In this document: in pieces, positions 44,022 through 52,653 of the stretch
How positions within the stretch are numbered: the stretch's first letter is position 1
Layout: each line of letters opens with the position of its first letter
Assembly: GCF_000498755.1 (NCBI RefSeq)
Contig: NZ_AXUS01000008.1
Coordinates: forward strand, 1 to 64,000
Direction: 5' to 3'
Origin: Clostridioides mangenotii TR
GTDB taxonomy: Bacteria; Bacillota; Clostridia; Peptostreptococcales; Peptostreptococcaceae
DNA: 64,000 nt
Program-made: the position numbers and the translations under genes
Notes under the pieces: generated by a model
Database searches by the model: none
Told to the model about the DNA's origin: nothing
What the model saw: the letters and a program-made list of their open reading frames with translations, nothing else

Positions 44022-45893
44022 ATGAATAAAAAATACCTTGCAATAGTAATGGCGGGAGCAACTGTAGCTACATCAGTAGCACCAGCGTTTGCTGTAGAGG
44101 AAAAACCAGAGTTTGACAAAGAGACTGTAACAGTAAATGAATCAGAAGGTTTATTATCAGAGATTAAATCAAAGTATATAGACTTAGAATACAATGCTCC
44201 AGGGGAAACAGTTCTGCCAGTTTATGAAATTAAGGCGGATGGAGTAGTTATAAAGGATACAGAAGATCTTAAAAAGAAAATTGAAGCTATTCCTAACAAC
44301 GCTCAAATGGTTGTTAGAATAACTGACAAAGGTCATGCCAAAGTAAATGGAAAAATAACTTCAAAAGCAGTTGAAAAATATGAAACTTTAGCTGATTTAT
44401 CAAAAGAAGTTAAAAATATAGAGGATTTAATTAAAACAAATACTAAAGGTCTGTATGGAAAAGCAACTGTAACAGTATCTTTAGATGAAACTAAAGAAAT
44501 ATTAGAAATAACTTTAGTGGATAAAACAGAAACTGGAAAGACTACAAAGACTATAACTTTAAAAGTTGGGGACAAAAAAGTCAATTTAGAAGCTCAACCT
44601 ATAGATAAAGCAGGTAATAAGATAGAATTTGATAAATTAAAAGTTGAGAATATAGTTGCGCTAGGAGAAGCTGATCCAGTTAAGTTACCATCAAAAATAA
44701 TAAAAGAAGTAACTATCAAAAATGGAGAATTAGAAGTTTTACCAGCTTCAGAAATATACGATGGATACAAACTATCAGTAAAAGGTGTTGAGATAGCAAA
44801 AGACAAAGATAAAAAAATAAGTGATATATCAGAAAAAGACGAAAAAACAGGAAAATACAACTACGTAGTTAAATATATAGATCCAGCAGGAAATCCTATA
44901 GAATTAACTATAGAGAGTACAAACTTAACAACTATAGAAAAATCAAGAAATGCGTTGCTTAATAATGATGTTAAAGTAAACGTACTAGCAGGAGCTAATA
45001 GATATTCTACAGCTATAGAGATAGCTAAAGAATCTGGGCTTAAAGATAATATAGTAATTGTTAACTCAAGTAAGATAGTTGATGGGCTTGCAGCAACTCC
45101 GTTTGCAAAAATGAAATCTGCGCCAATACTTTTAGCTTCAGATACTGATGTGCCACAAATTACTATAGATTACATAAAATCAGTAATAAAATCTAACCCA
45201 TCTGCTAACATATATATCGTTGGTGGAGAGTCAACAGTTTCTAAGGAAGCTGAAAAACAACTTACTGGTATAACTAAAAACGTTGAGAGATTAGCTGGTG
45301 TTGATAGACATACTACTTCACTAGAAGTTGCTAAAGCTATGGGTGAAGTATCTACACCTACAAAAGCGTATGTTGTCGGTGCAAAAGGTGAGCCAGATGC
45401 TATGAGTATAGCTGCGAAGGCTGCTGAAGATTACTCTCCAATAATTGTTAATGGGGGAAGTGGACTATCTAACGACTCTTTGACTATGCTTAAAGACAAA
45501 GAGATAGATATAATCGGTGGATATAATAGCGTTTCTTCATCTCTTGAAAACGACCTTAAGTTAGTTGCTAAAGACAGCAAAGTATCTAGAGTCGAAGGAG
45601 AAAATAGACATGATACCAATGCTAAGGTTATAGAAAATTACTACACTGATATAAACACACTGTATGTAGCTAAAGATGGGCAAGGAAATAATAATATGCT
45701 TATAGATGCTCTAGCGGCAGGAACTTTAGCGGCAAATAATGGACCAATACTTCTTGCGACAGAGAAAATGGCTGATTCTCAAGAAAATGTTCTAAAATCT
45801 AAAGAAAATAAACCAGGAACAGTTGTACAAATTGGTAATGGAATAAAAACAGCTGTTTACACGAAATTAGCAAGTATTTTAGGGTGGGAATAG
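44022..45893 (+). CDS. Second SlpA-like S-layer/cell-wall precursor
   Basis: A 623-residue exported protein. The signal peptide is nearly the same as in the first SlpA-like protein (LAIVMAGATVATSVAPAFA). Residues 25-315 are a variable domain that shares scattered motifs with it (the DKGHAKVNGKI region). Residues 321-623 hold three CWB2 repeats (VLAGANRYSTAIEIA, RLAGVDRHTTSLEVA, RVEGENRHDTNAKVI), ending VVQIGNGIKTAVYTKLASILGW. It is a paralogue placed on the other side of secA2. It could be an alternative or co-assembling S-layer subunit. SD AAGGAGG precedes the ATG, and the PIG-L gene follows four bases after the stop. Confidence 0.9.
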   Translation: MNKKYLAIVMAGATVATSVAPAFAVEEKPEFDKETVTVNESEGLLSEIKSKYIDLEYNAPGETVLPVYEIKADGVVIKDTEDLKKKIEAIPNNAQMVVRITDKGHAKVNGKITSKAVEKYETLADLSKEVKNIEDLIKTNTKGLYGKATVTVSLDETKEILEITLVDKTETGKTTKTITLKVGDKKVNLEAQPIDKAGNKIEFDKLKVENIVALGEADPVKLPSKIIKEVTIKNGELEVLPASEIYDGYKLSVKGVEIAKDKDKKISDISEKDEKTGKYNYVVKYIDPAGNPIELTIESTNLTTIEKSRNALLNNDVKVNVLAGANRYSTAIEIAKESGLKDNIVIVNSSKIVDGLAATPFAKMKSAPILLASDTDVPQITIDYIKSVIKSNPSANIYIVGGESTVSKEAEKQLTGITKNVERLAGVDRHTTSLEVAKAMGEVSTPTKAYVVGAKGEPDAMSIAAKAAEDYSPIIVNGGSGLSNDSLTMLKDKEIDIIGGYNSVSSSLENDLKLVAKDSKVSRVEGENRHDTNAKVIENYYTDINTLYVAKDGQGNNNMLIDALAAGTLAANNGPILLATEKMADSQENVLKSKENKPGTVVQIGNGIKTAVYTKLASILGWE

Positions 45894-45897
45894 AAAA

Positions 45898-46607
45898 ATG
45901 ATGATGGAAACAACTTTATTTTTTACACCTCATCAGGATGATGAAGTTCTAAGTATGGGAAGCGCAATAATTGAACATGCAAAAGTTAGCGATACTCACG
46001 TTATACTTTGCTCCGATGGATCGAAGTCAACTGTCAGAAAAAGACTTAGTGAAGATGGTACATGCTCGTTTCACTTAGGATATCATGGATTCTACCTAAC
46101 AGAAAAAGAGTTCTCTGGTTATAGGGATACTGAGTTCAAAGAAAGCTGTGAGGCTTTAGGTGTAAAAAAAGAAAACATTCACGCTGATAAAGATAGAGCA
46201 GTAGATGGAAGTTTGACAAAAGAAAAGGCTCGAAAGATGATTTTATCTTATCTTGAAAAATATCCGAATGCAAAGGTTAAGACTATCAGCCTTTTGGTGA
46301 TATGTTGACTCAAAATGACCACAGAGCTTTGGGCGAAGCCGCATTAGAGCTTTATGAAGAAGGTAAGATAAAAGATTTAAGATTTTATGTAGAGCCATAT
46401 AAATATGAAGAATTTATACAAGATAAACCTGATGTAAGGTCTTGGAGAGTTTTAAATGACGATGAAGAGAAGTTGTTCAAGGCGATAAAGGCATATAAGA
46501 AATGGGATCCAAAAGATCGTAGATTTGCAATAGGGTACCATTCAGTAAGTTCGTACTTCGATTCTCTTGAAATCAACAAGATACAGTATATACATACACC
46601 AGAGTAG
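45898..46607 (+). pseudogene. PIG-L family N-acetylglucosaminyl deacetylase-like gene with one-base frameshift
   Basis: The first frame (45898-46308) begins METTLFFTPHQDDEVLSMGSAI with the metal-binding HxDDE motif of PIG-L/LmbE zinc deacetylases. The second frame supplies PFGDMLTQNDHRALGEAALELY and runs to 46607. One base is missing next to 46289-46290; adding it gives about 236 residues, a normal length. PIG-L enzymes remove acetyl groups from N-acetyl-sugars. It follows the SlpA-like gene with no strong SD of its own, so it is probably coupled to it. Modification of the wall polymer or a surface glycan is a reasonable role, but inferred. Confidence 0.82.
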
Positions 46608-46613
46608 ATACAC

Positions 46614-46656
46614 AAAGGCTCATTGAAAATTAAATTGTATTTTCAGTGGGCCTTTT
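46614..46656 (+). terminator. Intrinsic terminator after PIG-L gene
   Basis: AAAGGCTCA with GAAAAT pairs with ATTTTC and TGGGCCTTT around an eight-base loop, with a T-rich tail. Confidence 0.7.
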
Positions 46657-46691
46657 ATATTTTATATAAATTTAAAAGTGGTGGTGGTTTT

Positions 46692-47978
46692 ATGAGTTAT
46701 GTGTTAACTAATTTAGGGAGAACAAGAAAGCCTGTTGATGGAAGAGATGTTCTAAAGGATCTAAATAGCCCAGATTACGAAGAAGGGAGCAGTACTGGAA
46801 GCAATAAAAAAAAGCAAGGTAGCAAGTCGAGTTATTCTAGGAAATCTAGTAAAGACACTAAAACTCGAAAAAGAGTTAAATCAATAGATGTAATAAGGGG
46901 GTTGGCTATTGCTCTTATGATAGTGGTTAATAATAAACCGCTCTGGCAGAGGGTTTATCCGCCACTTATACATGCAGAATGGAATGGGGTTACTTTGGCA
47001 GACTTTGCATTTCCGTTCTTTGTAATATCATTAGGGGTTACTATTCCTATATCTATAGATAGTAGATTAAAGAGAAATGATTCTATACTTAGTATTTCAC
47101 TAAGTATATTTAGGAGAAGTGTGATGCTTATTCTAATCGGCATATTTCTAAATTACTTAAAAAATCAGGATTTAAAAACTATTAGAATATTAGGTGTGCT
47201 TCAAAGAATGGGGCTAGTGTACTTTGTAACTAGCTTTATCTATCTTTTAATGAAAAAAGCTAAAAAGAAAGATTTGTATATAGTAACATCAATGATAACT
47301 ATATCTGCTTTTATTGTAGTTGTATATTATTTTATAGCAAAACCTTATGGTTTTCAGATGGAAGGATCTCTAGCTCAAAGAGTGGATATGTACCTTTTTA
47401 AAGGTCATTTGTACAAACCTAATTTTGAACCAGATGGATTTCTTACTAGCATTGTATCCATATCATCTGGTATGCTCGGATGCTGTATGGGAAAGATTGT
47501 AAATAACAAAAAGCTCGGAGAATACAAGAGATTTTTATTTCTATTAGTTTTTGCTGTAGTTACTCTATTGTTGGCTAAATACTTCAATAACTATTTTCCA
47601 TATAATAAGAGACTCTGGTCGAGTTCTTTTGTGTTGCTTACAGCTGGTAGCTACGGTGTACTTTTATCGATACTGTATTTAATTTGCGATATTTTAAAGG
47701 TAAATAAGATATTTACACCTATTATTGCTCTTGGAAGTAGTCCGATATTTGTGTATGTGGCTTCGGAAAGTTTGTCAAGTTTGTTTTTGCATAAAATGGT
47801 TGCATCAAATATGCCGCCTTATAATTCTGTGTATTTGATTGATAACTTTACTTATAAATATATAACACCTTGGGCGGGATCGACTTGGGATTCGTTAGTA
47901 TTTGTGATTGGATACTTAATTATGTGGATGATAGTGATGATGATTATATATAAAAGGGATATAGTTATTAAAATATAG
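46692..47978 (+). CDS. Heparan-alpha-glucosaminide N-acetyltransferase-like membrane protein (HGSNAT/DUF5009 type)
   Basis: A 428-residue protein. A hydrophilic N-terminus of about 65 residues (Ser/Lys-rich) precedes about ten membrane helices. The conserved opening KRVKSIDVIRGLAIALMIVVNNKPLWQRVYPPLIHAEWNGVTLADFAFPFFVISLGVTIPIS and the motif RILGVLQRMGLVYF define the HGSNAT-like acyltransferases, which use cytosolic acetyl-CoA to N-acetylate amino sugars across the membrane. The Asp of the SxDVxRG motif and the conserved His are present. The SD GGTGGTGG sets the ATG at 46692. With the PIG-L gene beside it, a deacetylation/re-acetylation pair acting on wall sugars is plausible. Confidence 0.85.
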   Translation: MSYVLTNLGRTRKPVDGRDVLKDLNSPDYEEGSSTGSNKKKQGSKSSYSRKSSKDTKTRKRVKSIDVIRGLAIALMIVVNNKPLWQRVYPPLIHAEWNGVTLADFAFPFFVISLGVTIPISIDSRLKRNDSILSISLSIFRRSVMLILIGIFLNYLKNQDLKTIRILGVLQRMGLVYFVTSFIYLLMKKAKKKDLYIVTSMITISAFIVVVYYFIAKPYGFQMEGSLAQRVDMYLFKGHLYKPNFEPDGFLTSIVSISSGMLGCCMGKIVNNKKLGEYKRFLFLLVFAVVTLLLAKYFNNYFPYNKRLWSSSFVLLTAGSYGVLLSILYLICDILKVNKIFTPIIALGSSPIFVYVASESLSSLFLHKMVASNMPPYNSVYLIDNFTYKYITPWAGSTWDSLVFVIGYLIMWMIVMMIIYKRDIVIKI

Positions 47979-48046
47979 TCTAATAATGCAAGTGGTAATT
48001 TATGGATAATATTCTGGATGCGAGTAATATCGGGAAATATTAACAA

Positions 48047-48123
48047 AGATTGTAAAAAATTGTTACCTTTTTTCTTAAGATATTACAAAAATGTTACAAT
48101 TTGTATTTCATTGTGCTATAATG
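48047..48123 (+). promoter_or_regulatory. Promoter of CWB2 amidase gene with upstream element
   Basis: TTACAA (48095-48100), 17 bases and TATAAT (48118-48123). Upstream lies AAAAATTGTTACCTTTTTT (from 48057), the variant of the element before the second SlpA-like gene. Confidence 0.65.
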
Positions 48124-48165
48124 AAAAAAGATTGAAAATTGTTGAGTAATTTAGGAGGGGGTTCT

Positions 48166-50199
48166 ATGAGAAAATTAAACAAAATATTTGCAACCGGAAT
48201 GTTATCTATGGCGTTGGTTACACCAAATATGGCTATAGTAGCTAATGCTAGTACAGTTGAGAATAACAACTCAGACTTAAACATAAATTTAGAAAAGAAA
48301 AGTGTACTTCTTGGAACGAAGTCAAATGCTAGTGTTAAATTTAAAGAAAAGCCAAATGCAGACAGCATAACGCTTAATTTTTTGTGTTATGATATGGAGC
48401 TTGAAGCAACTCTAAACTACAATGAGTCGACTGGTGAATACGAGGGCGTGATCGAATACAATAAAGATCCAGAATATTTAAACGTTTGGGAACTACAAAG
48501 CATAAAAATAAACAACCCTGAGAAATCTGAGGTTTTAAATAAAAAAGATCTTCAAAATATGGGTCTAAAACTTAGCGACTACGATGTAACTCAAGAGTTT
48601 ATAATAAGTGATGCAAATTCGCCAAAAGCTCTTCGTGCATTTACGCAAAAAACTTCAGCCCCGATAACTAAGTTATCTGGTTTAGATAGATACGAAACAG
48701 CTTCTGCTATAAGTAAAGAAGCTTATCCAAATGGAGCTAAGACAGTGGTAATAGTAAATGGAGAGCTTAGTGCAGACGGGATAGCAGCGACTCCATTAGC
48801 TACAGCCAATGATGCTCCAATACTTCTAACATACAAAAATGGTTTACCAAGCAGCACTAAAACAGAGCTTAAGAGATTAAATCCTAATAAAGTAATAATT
48901 ATTGGTGATGAGGGTTCTGTTTCTGCTAAGGCACTTACAGATATAAAATCTACAGTAAATGTTACGAGTACACGTTTAGGTGGAAGTGACAGAATGCAAA
49001 CATCATTAAAGATTGCAAAAGAATTAGACAAAACTGTTGATGTAAAAAAAGCGTATATAGCTAATGGATATCAAGAGTATGATGCTTTAAATATAGCTTC
49101 AAAATCAGGACAAGATAAACAACCGATAATACTTACAAATAAAGAAGCAATACCAGCTGAAACTTTAACTTGGTTAAAGGGTGAAGACTTAGAGACAGCT
49201 TACTTTATAGGTGGAGAGGCTAGTATAGATACAAATGTTATCCATCAAATGTCAGCAATTACTCCATCATACCCTACAAATTCTGACCAAAATATATACA
49301 AGCACAGAGTTTCAGGTAGTGATAGACATGAAACTAATGCAAAAGTTATAAGTTATTTCTATCCACAAGAAGAGTACAATTCTGTGCTAGTTGCAAAATC
49401 AGATATAATAGTTGATGCTCTTGCAGCTGGACCACTAGCAGCGAAGTTGAATTCTCCAATACTTATAACACCGAAAACTTATGTTTCTGCTTACCATACA
49501 GATAACTTAAACGCTAAAAAAGCAAACAAGGTTTACCAAATAGGTGGAGGAATGAGAGATAGTGTTATCCAATCGATAGCTACAAGTCTTTCTAAACATA
49601 CTACTACTCCAGACCCTGGTACAGGTAGCAAGACAGTAGTAATAGATCCAGGACACGGTGGAAGTGATTCAGGGGCAGTAAGTGGTCAAAACGGTGGAGC
49701 TAAAGAAAAAGAATACACTCTTAACACAGCTTTAGCAACTACAGAGTACTTGAGAAGTCAAGGTATAAATGTTGTAATGACTAGAGACACTGATAAAACA
49801 ATGGCTTTAGGTGAAAGAACAGCTATATCAAATCAAGTTAAACCAGATTTGTTTACAAGTGTTCATTACAACTCTTTCAATGCGTCTGCAAACGGAGTTG
49901 AGATATTCTACCAACTTAAAGATAAAAACGGCGGTTTTACAAAAACTGCTGCTACTAATATACTAAACAGTATTTTAGCTGAATTTAATTATACAAACAG
50001 AGGAATAAAAACTAGAGCTTTAAGCAATAGCCCTAATACAGATTACCTGTATGTTCTTAGGAACAATAACTATCCATCAATATTAGTTGAATGTGCTTTT
50101 ATAGACAGTGCTAAAGATATGGGTCAATTAAAAACTAATGAACAAGTTAAAAAAATGGGTACTCAAGTAGGTAAAGGAATCGTTAAGTCATTAAAATAA
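48166..50199 (+). CDS. Cell-wall amidase: CWB2 repeats plus N-acetylmuramoyl-L-alanine amidase domain
   Basis: A 677-residue exported autolysin, comparable to C. difficile Cwp6. After the signal peptide (IFATGMLSMALVTPNMAIVANA), residues 25-160 are a unique region. Residues 165-480 hold three CWB2 repeats (KLSGLDRYETASAIS, RLGGSDRMQTSLKIA, RVSGSDRHETNAKVI). Residues 490-677 are an Amidase_3 zinc domain with DPGHGGSDSGA (His), KEKEYTLN (Glu), SVHYNSF (His) and LVECAFID (catalytic Glu). It would cut the bond between muramic acid and the stem peptide. The SD AGGAGGGGG sets the ATG at 48166. A decayed copy of its 3' end lies 170 bases downstream. Confidence 0.95.
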   Translation: MRKLNKIFATGMLSMALVTPNMAIVANASTVENNNSDLNINLEKKSVLLGTKSNASVKFKEKPNADSITLNFLCYDMELEATLNYNESTGEYEGVIEYNKDPEYLNVWELQSIKINNPEKSEVLNKKDLQNMGLKLSDYDVTQEFIISDANSPKALRAFTQKTSAPITKLSGLDRYETASAISKEAYPNGAKTVVIVNGELSADGIAATPLATANDAPILLTYKNGLPSSTKTELKRLNPNKVIIIGDEGSVSAKALTDIKSTVNVTSTRLGGSDRMQTSLKIAKELDKTVDVKKAYIANGYQEYDALNIASKSGQDKQPIILTNKEAIPAETLTWLKGEDLETAYFIGGEASIDTNVIHQMSAITPSYPTNSDQNIYKHRVSGSDRHETNAKVISYFYPQEEYNSVLVAKSDIIVDALAAGPLAAKLNSPILITPKTYVSAYHTDNLNAKKANKVYQIGGGMRDSVIQSIATSLSKHTTTPDPGTGSKTVVIDPGHGGSDSGAVSGQNGGAKEKEYTLNTALATTEYLRSQGINVVMTRDTDKTMALGERTAISNQVKPDLFTSVHYNSFNASANGVEIFYQLKDKNGGFTKTAATNILNSILAEFNYTNRGIKTRALSNSPNTDYLYVLRNNNYPSILVECAFIDSAKDMGQLKTNEQVKKMGTQVGKGIVKSLK

Positions 50200-50297
50200 T
50201 GAGTGCGTAATTGCAAAATCATTATTAATATATATCTTGCAATGAGTATAAATAGGAGGAGGGTAACATCTTTTACAAAAAATGTTACTTTTCTCCT

Positions 50298-50346
50298 AAT
50301 TTATTATAGAAATATAATTTATTATATTGTATTTCTATAATAAATT
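50298..50346. repeat. Perfect 17-bp inverted repeat, AT-only apart from one G/C pair
   Basis: AATTTATTATAGAAATA (50298-50314) and its exact complement (50330-50346) flank 15 bases. There is no T-tail. It sits between the amidase terminator and the remnant. Confidence 0.8.
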
Positions 50347-50372
50347 ATAATTTGAAAACTTGGGAGGAAGAT

Positions 50373-50497
50373 ATGAGAAGAATAATAGAATGTGCTTTTA
50401 TAGACAATTATAATGATATGTAAAAACTTAATACTAGCGCTAAAGTAAAACAAATAAGAACTTAAGTAGGTAAAGGATAGTTAATACTTTAAAATAA
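50373..50497 (+). pseudogene. Decayed remnant of a duplicated CWB2 amidase gene (start and 3' end only)
   Basis: A good SD (GGGAGGAAG) and ATG open MRRIIECAFIDNYNDM followed by a stop. The ECAFID stretch copies the catalytic C-terminus of the amidase just upstream; GAATGTGCTTTTATAGACA is identical in both. Beyond the stop, LNTSAKVKQ, AAGTAGGTAAAGGA and a final TTTAAAATAA still align with the amidase tail, with further stops. The first codons resemble the amidase start (MRK). Most of the gene between has been deleted. Confidence 0.8.
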
Positions 50498-50738
50498 GAA
50501 AAATAATTTAGTGTATTTTTGTTAAGTTATGTAGAAAAAAATGCCAAAAAAGTTAAAAATATAAAGTGAAAATATGTCGTTTTAGGCTTGAATATGATGA
50601 ATTGCCTAGTACGACGTATTTTTTAAAGAAATAATTTATTTACAATGCTGTTTCTTATATTGATTAAGTGTAGAAATTTGAGTATAATATATGAATAAGT
50701 TAAAATATAAAAACAATATTCCAATGATGGAGGTAGCG

Positions 50739-51425
50739 ATGTCTGGATATACTAATGAAGATTACGAAATAGCTGAATTACAGAACTATCCAGGAGCAGA
50801 TAAAGAGATTGCAAGTGAGATTGACTACAGTATGGTTAGAGGATCGATTCTTTTTGATGCGTATCAAAGAGTATTAGATGTGGTCTTGTCTTTATTAGGA
50901 CTTGTAATAGGTATACCTATAATAGCGATATTTGGAATTCTTATTAAGATAGATGACAAAGGACCAATTACTTATAAACAAGAGAGACTAGGAAAATGCG
51001 GCAAAAGCTTCTATATATATAAATTAAGATCTATGAGGTTAGATGCGGAAAAATATGGTGCTCAGTGGGCAGAGAAAGATGATCCTAGAATTACAAAAGT
51101 TGGAAAATTTATCAGAAAAACTAGAATTGATGAGATTCCACAGCTATTCAACATACTAAAGGGAGATATGGGTCTTATAGGGCCGAGACCGGAAAGACCA
51201 AACTTTACTGTTCAGTTCAATGAAGAAATACCTGGTTTTGTGAATAGACTTGCAATAAAACCAGGACTTACTGGATGGGCTCAAGTCAATGGTGGGTATG
51301 AAGTTACTCCTGAAGAGAAACTGATTGAAGATATCTATTATATTAAAAATAGGAGTGTATTTTTGGATTTTAAGATACTCCTTAGAACTGTAAAAGTTAT
51401 ATTTACAGGTGACGGAGCTAGATAA
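50739..51425 (+). CDS. Polyprenyl-phosphate sugar-1-phosphate transferase (priming enzyme)
   Basis: A 228-residue member of the bacterial sugar transferase family (WcaJ/WbaP C-terminal type) that starts polymer synthesis by loading a sugar phosphate onto undecaprenyl phosphate. It has one membrane segment (VVLSLLGLVIGIPIIAIFGILI) and a cytoplasmic catalytic part with YKQERLGKCGKSFYIYKLRSM, KVGKFIRKTRIDEIPQLFNILKGDMGLIGPRPE and KPGLTGWAQVNG. The ATG at 50739 follows TGGAGG; an earlier in-frame ATG at 50691 has none. It is first in the polysaccharide cluster. Confidence 0.93.
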   Translation: MSGYTNEDYEIAELQNYPGADKEIASEIDYSMVRGSILFDAYQRVLDVVLSLLGLVIGIPIIAIFGILIKIDDKGPITYKQERLGKCGKSFYIYKLRSMRLDAEKYGAQWAEKDDPRITKVGKFIRKTRIDEIPQLFNILKGDMGLIGPRPERPNFTVQFNEEIPGFVNRLAIKPGLTGWAQVNGGYEVTPEEKLIEDIYYIKNRSVFLDFKILLRTVKVIFTGDGAR

Positions 51426-51519
51426 TTTAAATATTTAGATTTTAATCAATGATTGAGCTCTTTAAATAGAGCTTTTTTATTGCTAAAAAAGAGATTATTA
51501 GAAAGGGATTTGAGAATAC

Positions 51520-52575
51520 ATGATAAAGAAACTTTCTGTTGCATTATCCATAGCTTTAACTATAACTATATCTTCTACAACTTATTTAGATGCATTAAAC
51601 GCTGATAATGTAGATGTAATTGATGGGACGACACAAGAAATTTCAATGGAGTTAAACAAAAATGTTTTTAAGAGGTCTGACAACATTGTACTAGTAAATG
51701 AAGATTCAATTATAGATAGCCTAGGGGCTACACCATTAGCTCACGCTAAAAATGCTCCGCTAATAGCAGCTAAGAAGAAAAACTTGGGTAGAGTAACTAC
51801 TAATTATATAAAAGAGCTCGGTGTTAAAAATGCCACTATAATAGGTGGAAGTGGAACTATCTCTAAGGAAACAGAGGAATCTCTAGAGAGAATGGGAATT
51901 ACCGTTGATAGAGTTAGAGGAAAGGATAGATACAACACATCTATAAATTTAGCTAGAGAGCTGTATAAGACTAAAGGATTTGATAAGGCTTTTGTGGTTA
52001 GTTCTAAAGCTGGTTTAGAGAACCCTCTATCTATATACGCTTATGCGGCACAAAATGAATATCCTATAATATGGGTTAGCGATGATAACCTTGATGACGC
52101 AATAGATTTTCTAAAAGGAAAAGATTTAAAGGAAATCTATGGAGTAGGAGATTCGCCCGAGTTTACTTCTGCACTGACTGAAGATTTGGATAATGTAAAC
52201 CTTTTGGGTGAGATTAATAAATCCAAGTCTAATGTTGGATTAATAAATGAGTTTTACAATATGGATGAAGTTAAAAAGGTATATACTGTAAATATCGAGT
52301 TTGGGACCCTTTCACAGGTAAAAGAATATATTTCTTTGGGAGCAGTAGCTGGTGAAGACAAAGCGCCGATACTTGTTTGTAATGAACGTTTCACTCGTTC
52401 TCAAAATAAATTTTTGGAAAATAACAATATAGAAAAAATAATTGAAGTAGGCGATGAGGTAGAACCATATAGTTTTGCTAAAACTATATTTAATAAAGCC
52501 TTTATTTCTGCTGCTATTTTAATAGTATTGTTGGTAATGTTAGCATATAGAGGGATTAGATACGAAGTAAAATAG
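51520..52575 (+). CDS. CWB2-repeat protein with C-terminal membrane anchor
   Basis: A 351-residue exported protein. A signal sequence (KKLSVALSIALTITISSTTYLDA) is followed by three divergent CWB2 repeats (residues about 40-320; the middle one is clear at RVRGKDRYNTSINLA, the others lack the usual LxGxxR opening). A membrane helix (FISAAILIVLLVMLAYRGI) lies at the C-terminus. It has no other domain. Anchoring a polymer-binding fold to the membrane inside the polymer's own gene cluster suggests a role in polymer assembly or attachment rather than in the S-layer. That is inference. Confidence 0.87.
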   Translation: MIKKLSVALSIALTITISSTTYLDALNADNVDVIDGTTQEISMELNKNVFKRSDNIVLVNEDSIIDSLGATPLAHAKNAPLIAAKKKNLGRVTTNYIKELGVKNATIIGGSGTISKETEESLERMGITVDRVRGKDRYNTSINLARELYKTKGFDKAFVVSSKAGLENPLSIYAYAAQNEYPIIWVSDDNLDDAIDFLKGKDLKEIYGVGDSPEFTSALTEDLDNVNLLGEINKSKSNVGLINEFYNMDEVKKVYTVNIEFGTLSQVKEYISLGAVAGEDKAPILVCNERFTRSQNKFLENNNIEKIIEVGDEVEPYSFAKTIFNKAFISAAILIVLLVMLAYRGIRYEVK

Positions 52576-52653
52576 AACTATTAGGAGGTCTTCAGGTGTT
52601 AGAACACATTTATTGAAGACTAGTGAGAGTTAACTTAGATAAGGAGAACTAGG

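Larger units (their letters stand above)
50200..50738 (+). other. Intergenic region between amidase and polysaccharide cluster
   Basis: Besides the amidase remnant (50373-50497), this stretch holds a hairpin GTAACAT/ATGTTAC followed by TTTT (about 50265-50293), which probably ends the amidase transcript. It also holds an AT-only inverted repeat with perfect 17-bp arms (50298-50314 and 50330-50346). Nothing else is recognised before the sugar-transferase gene. Confidence 0.6.
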
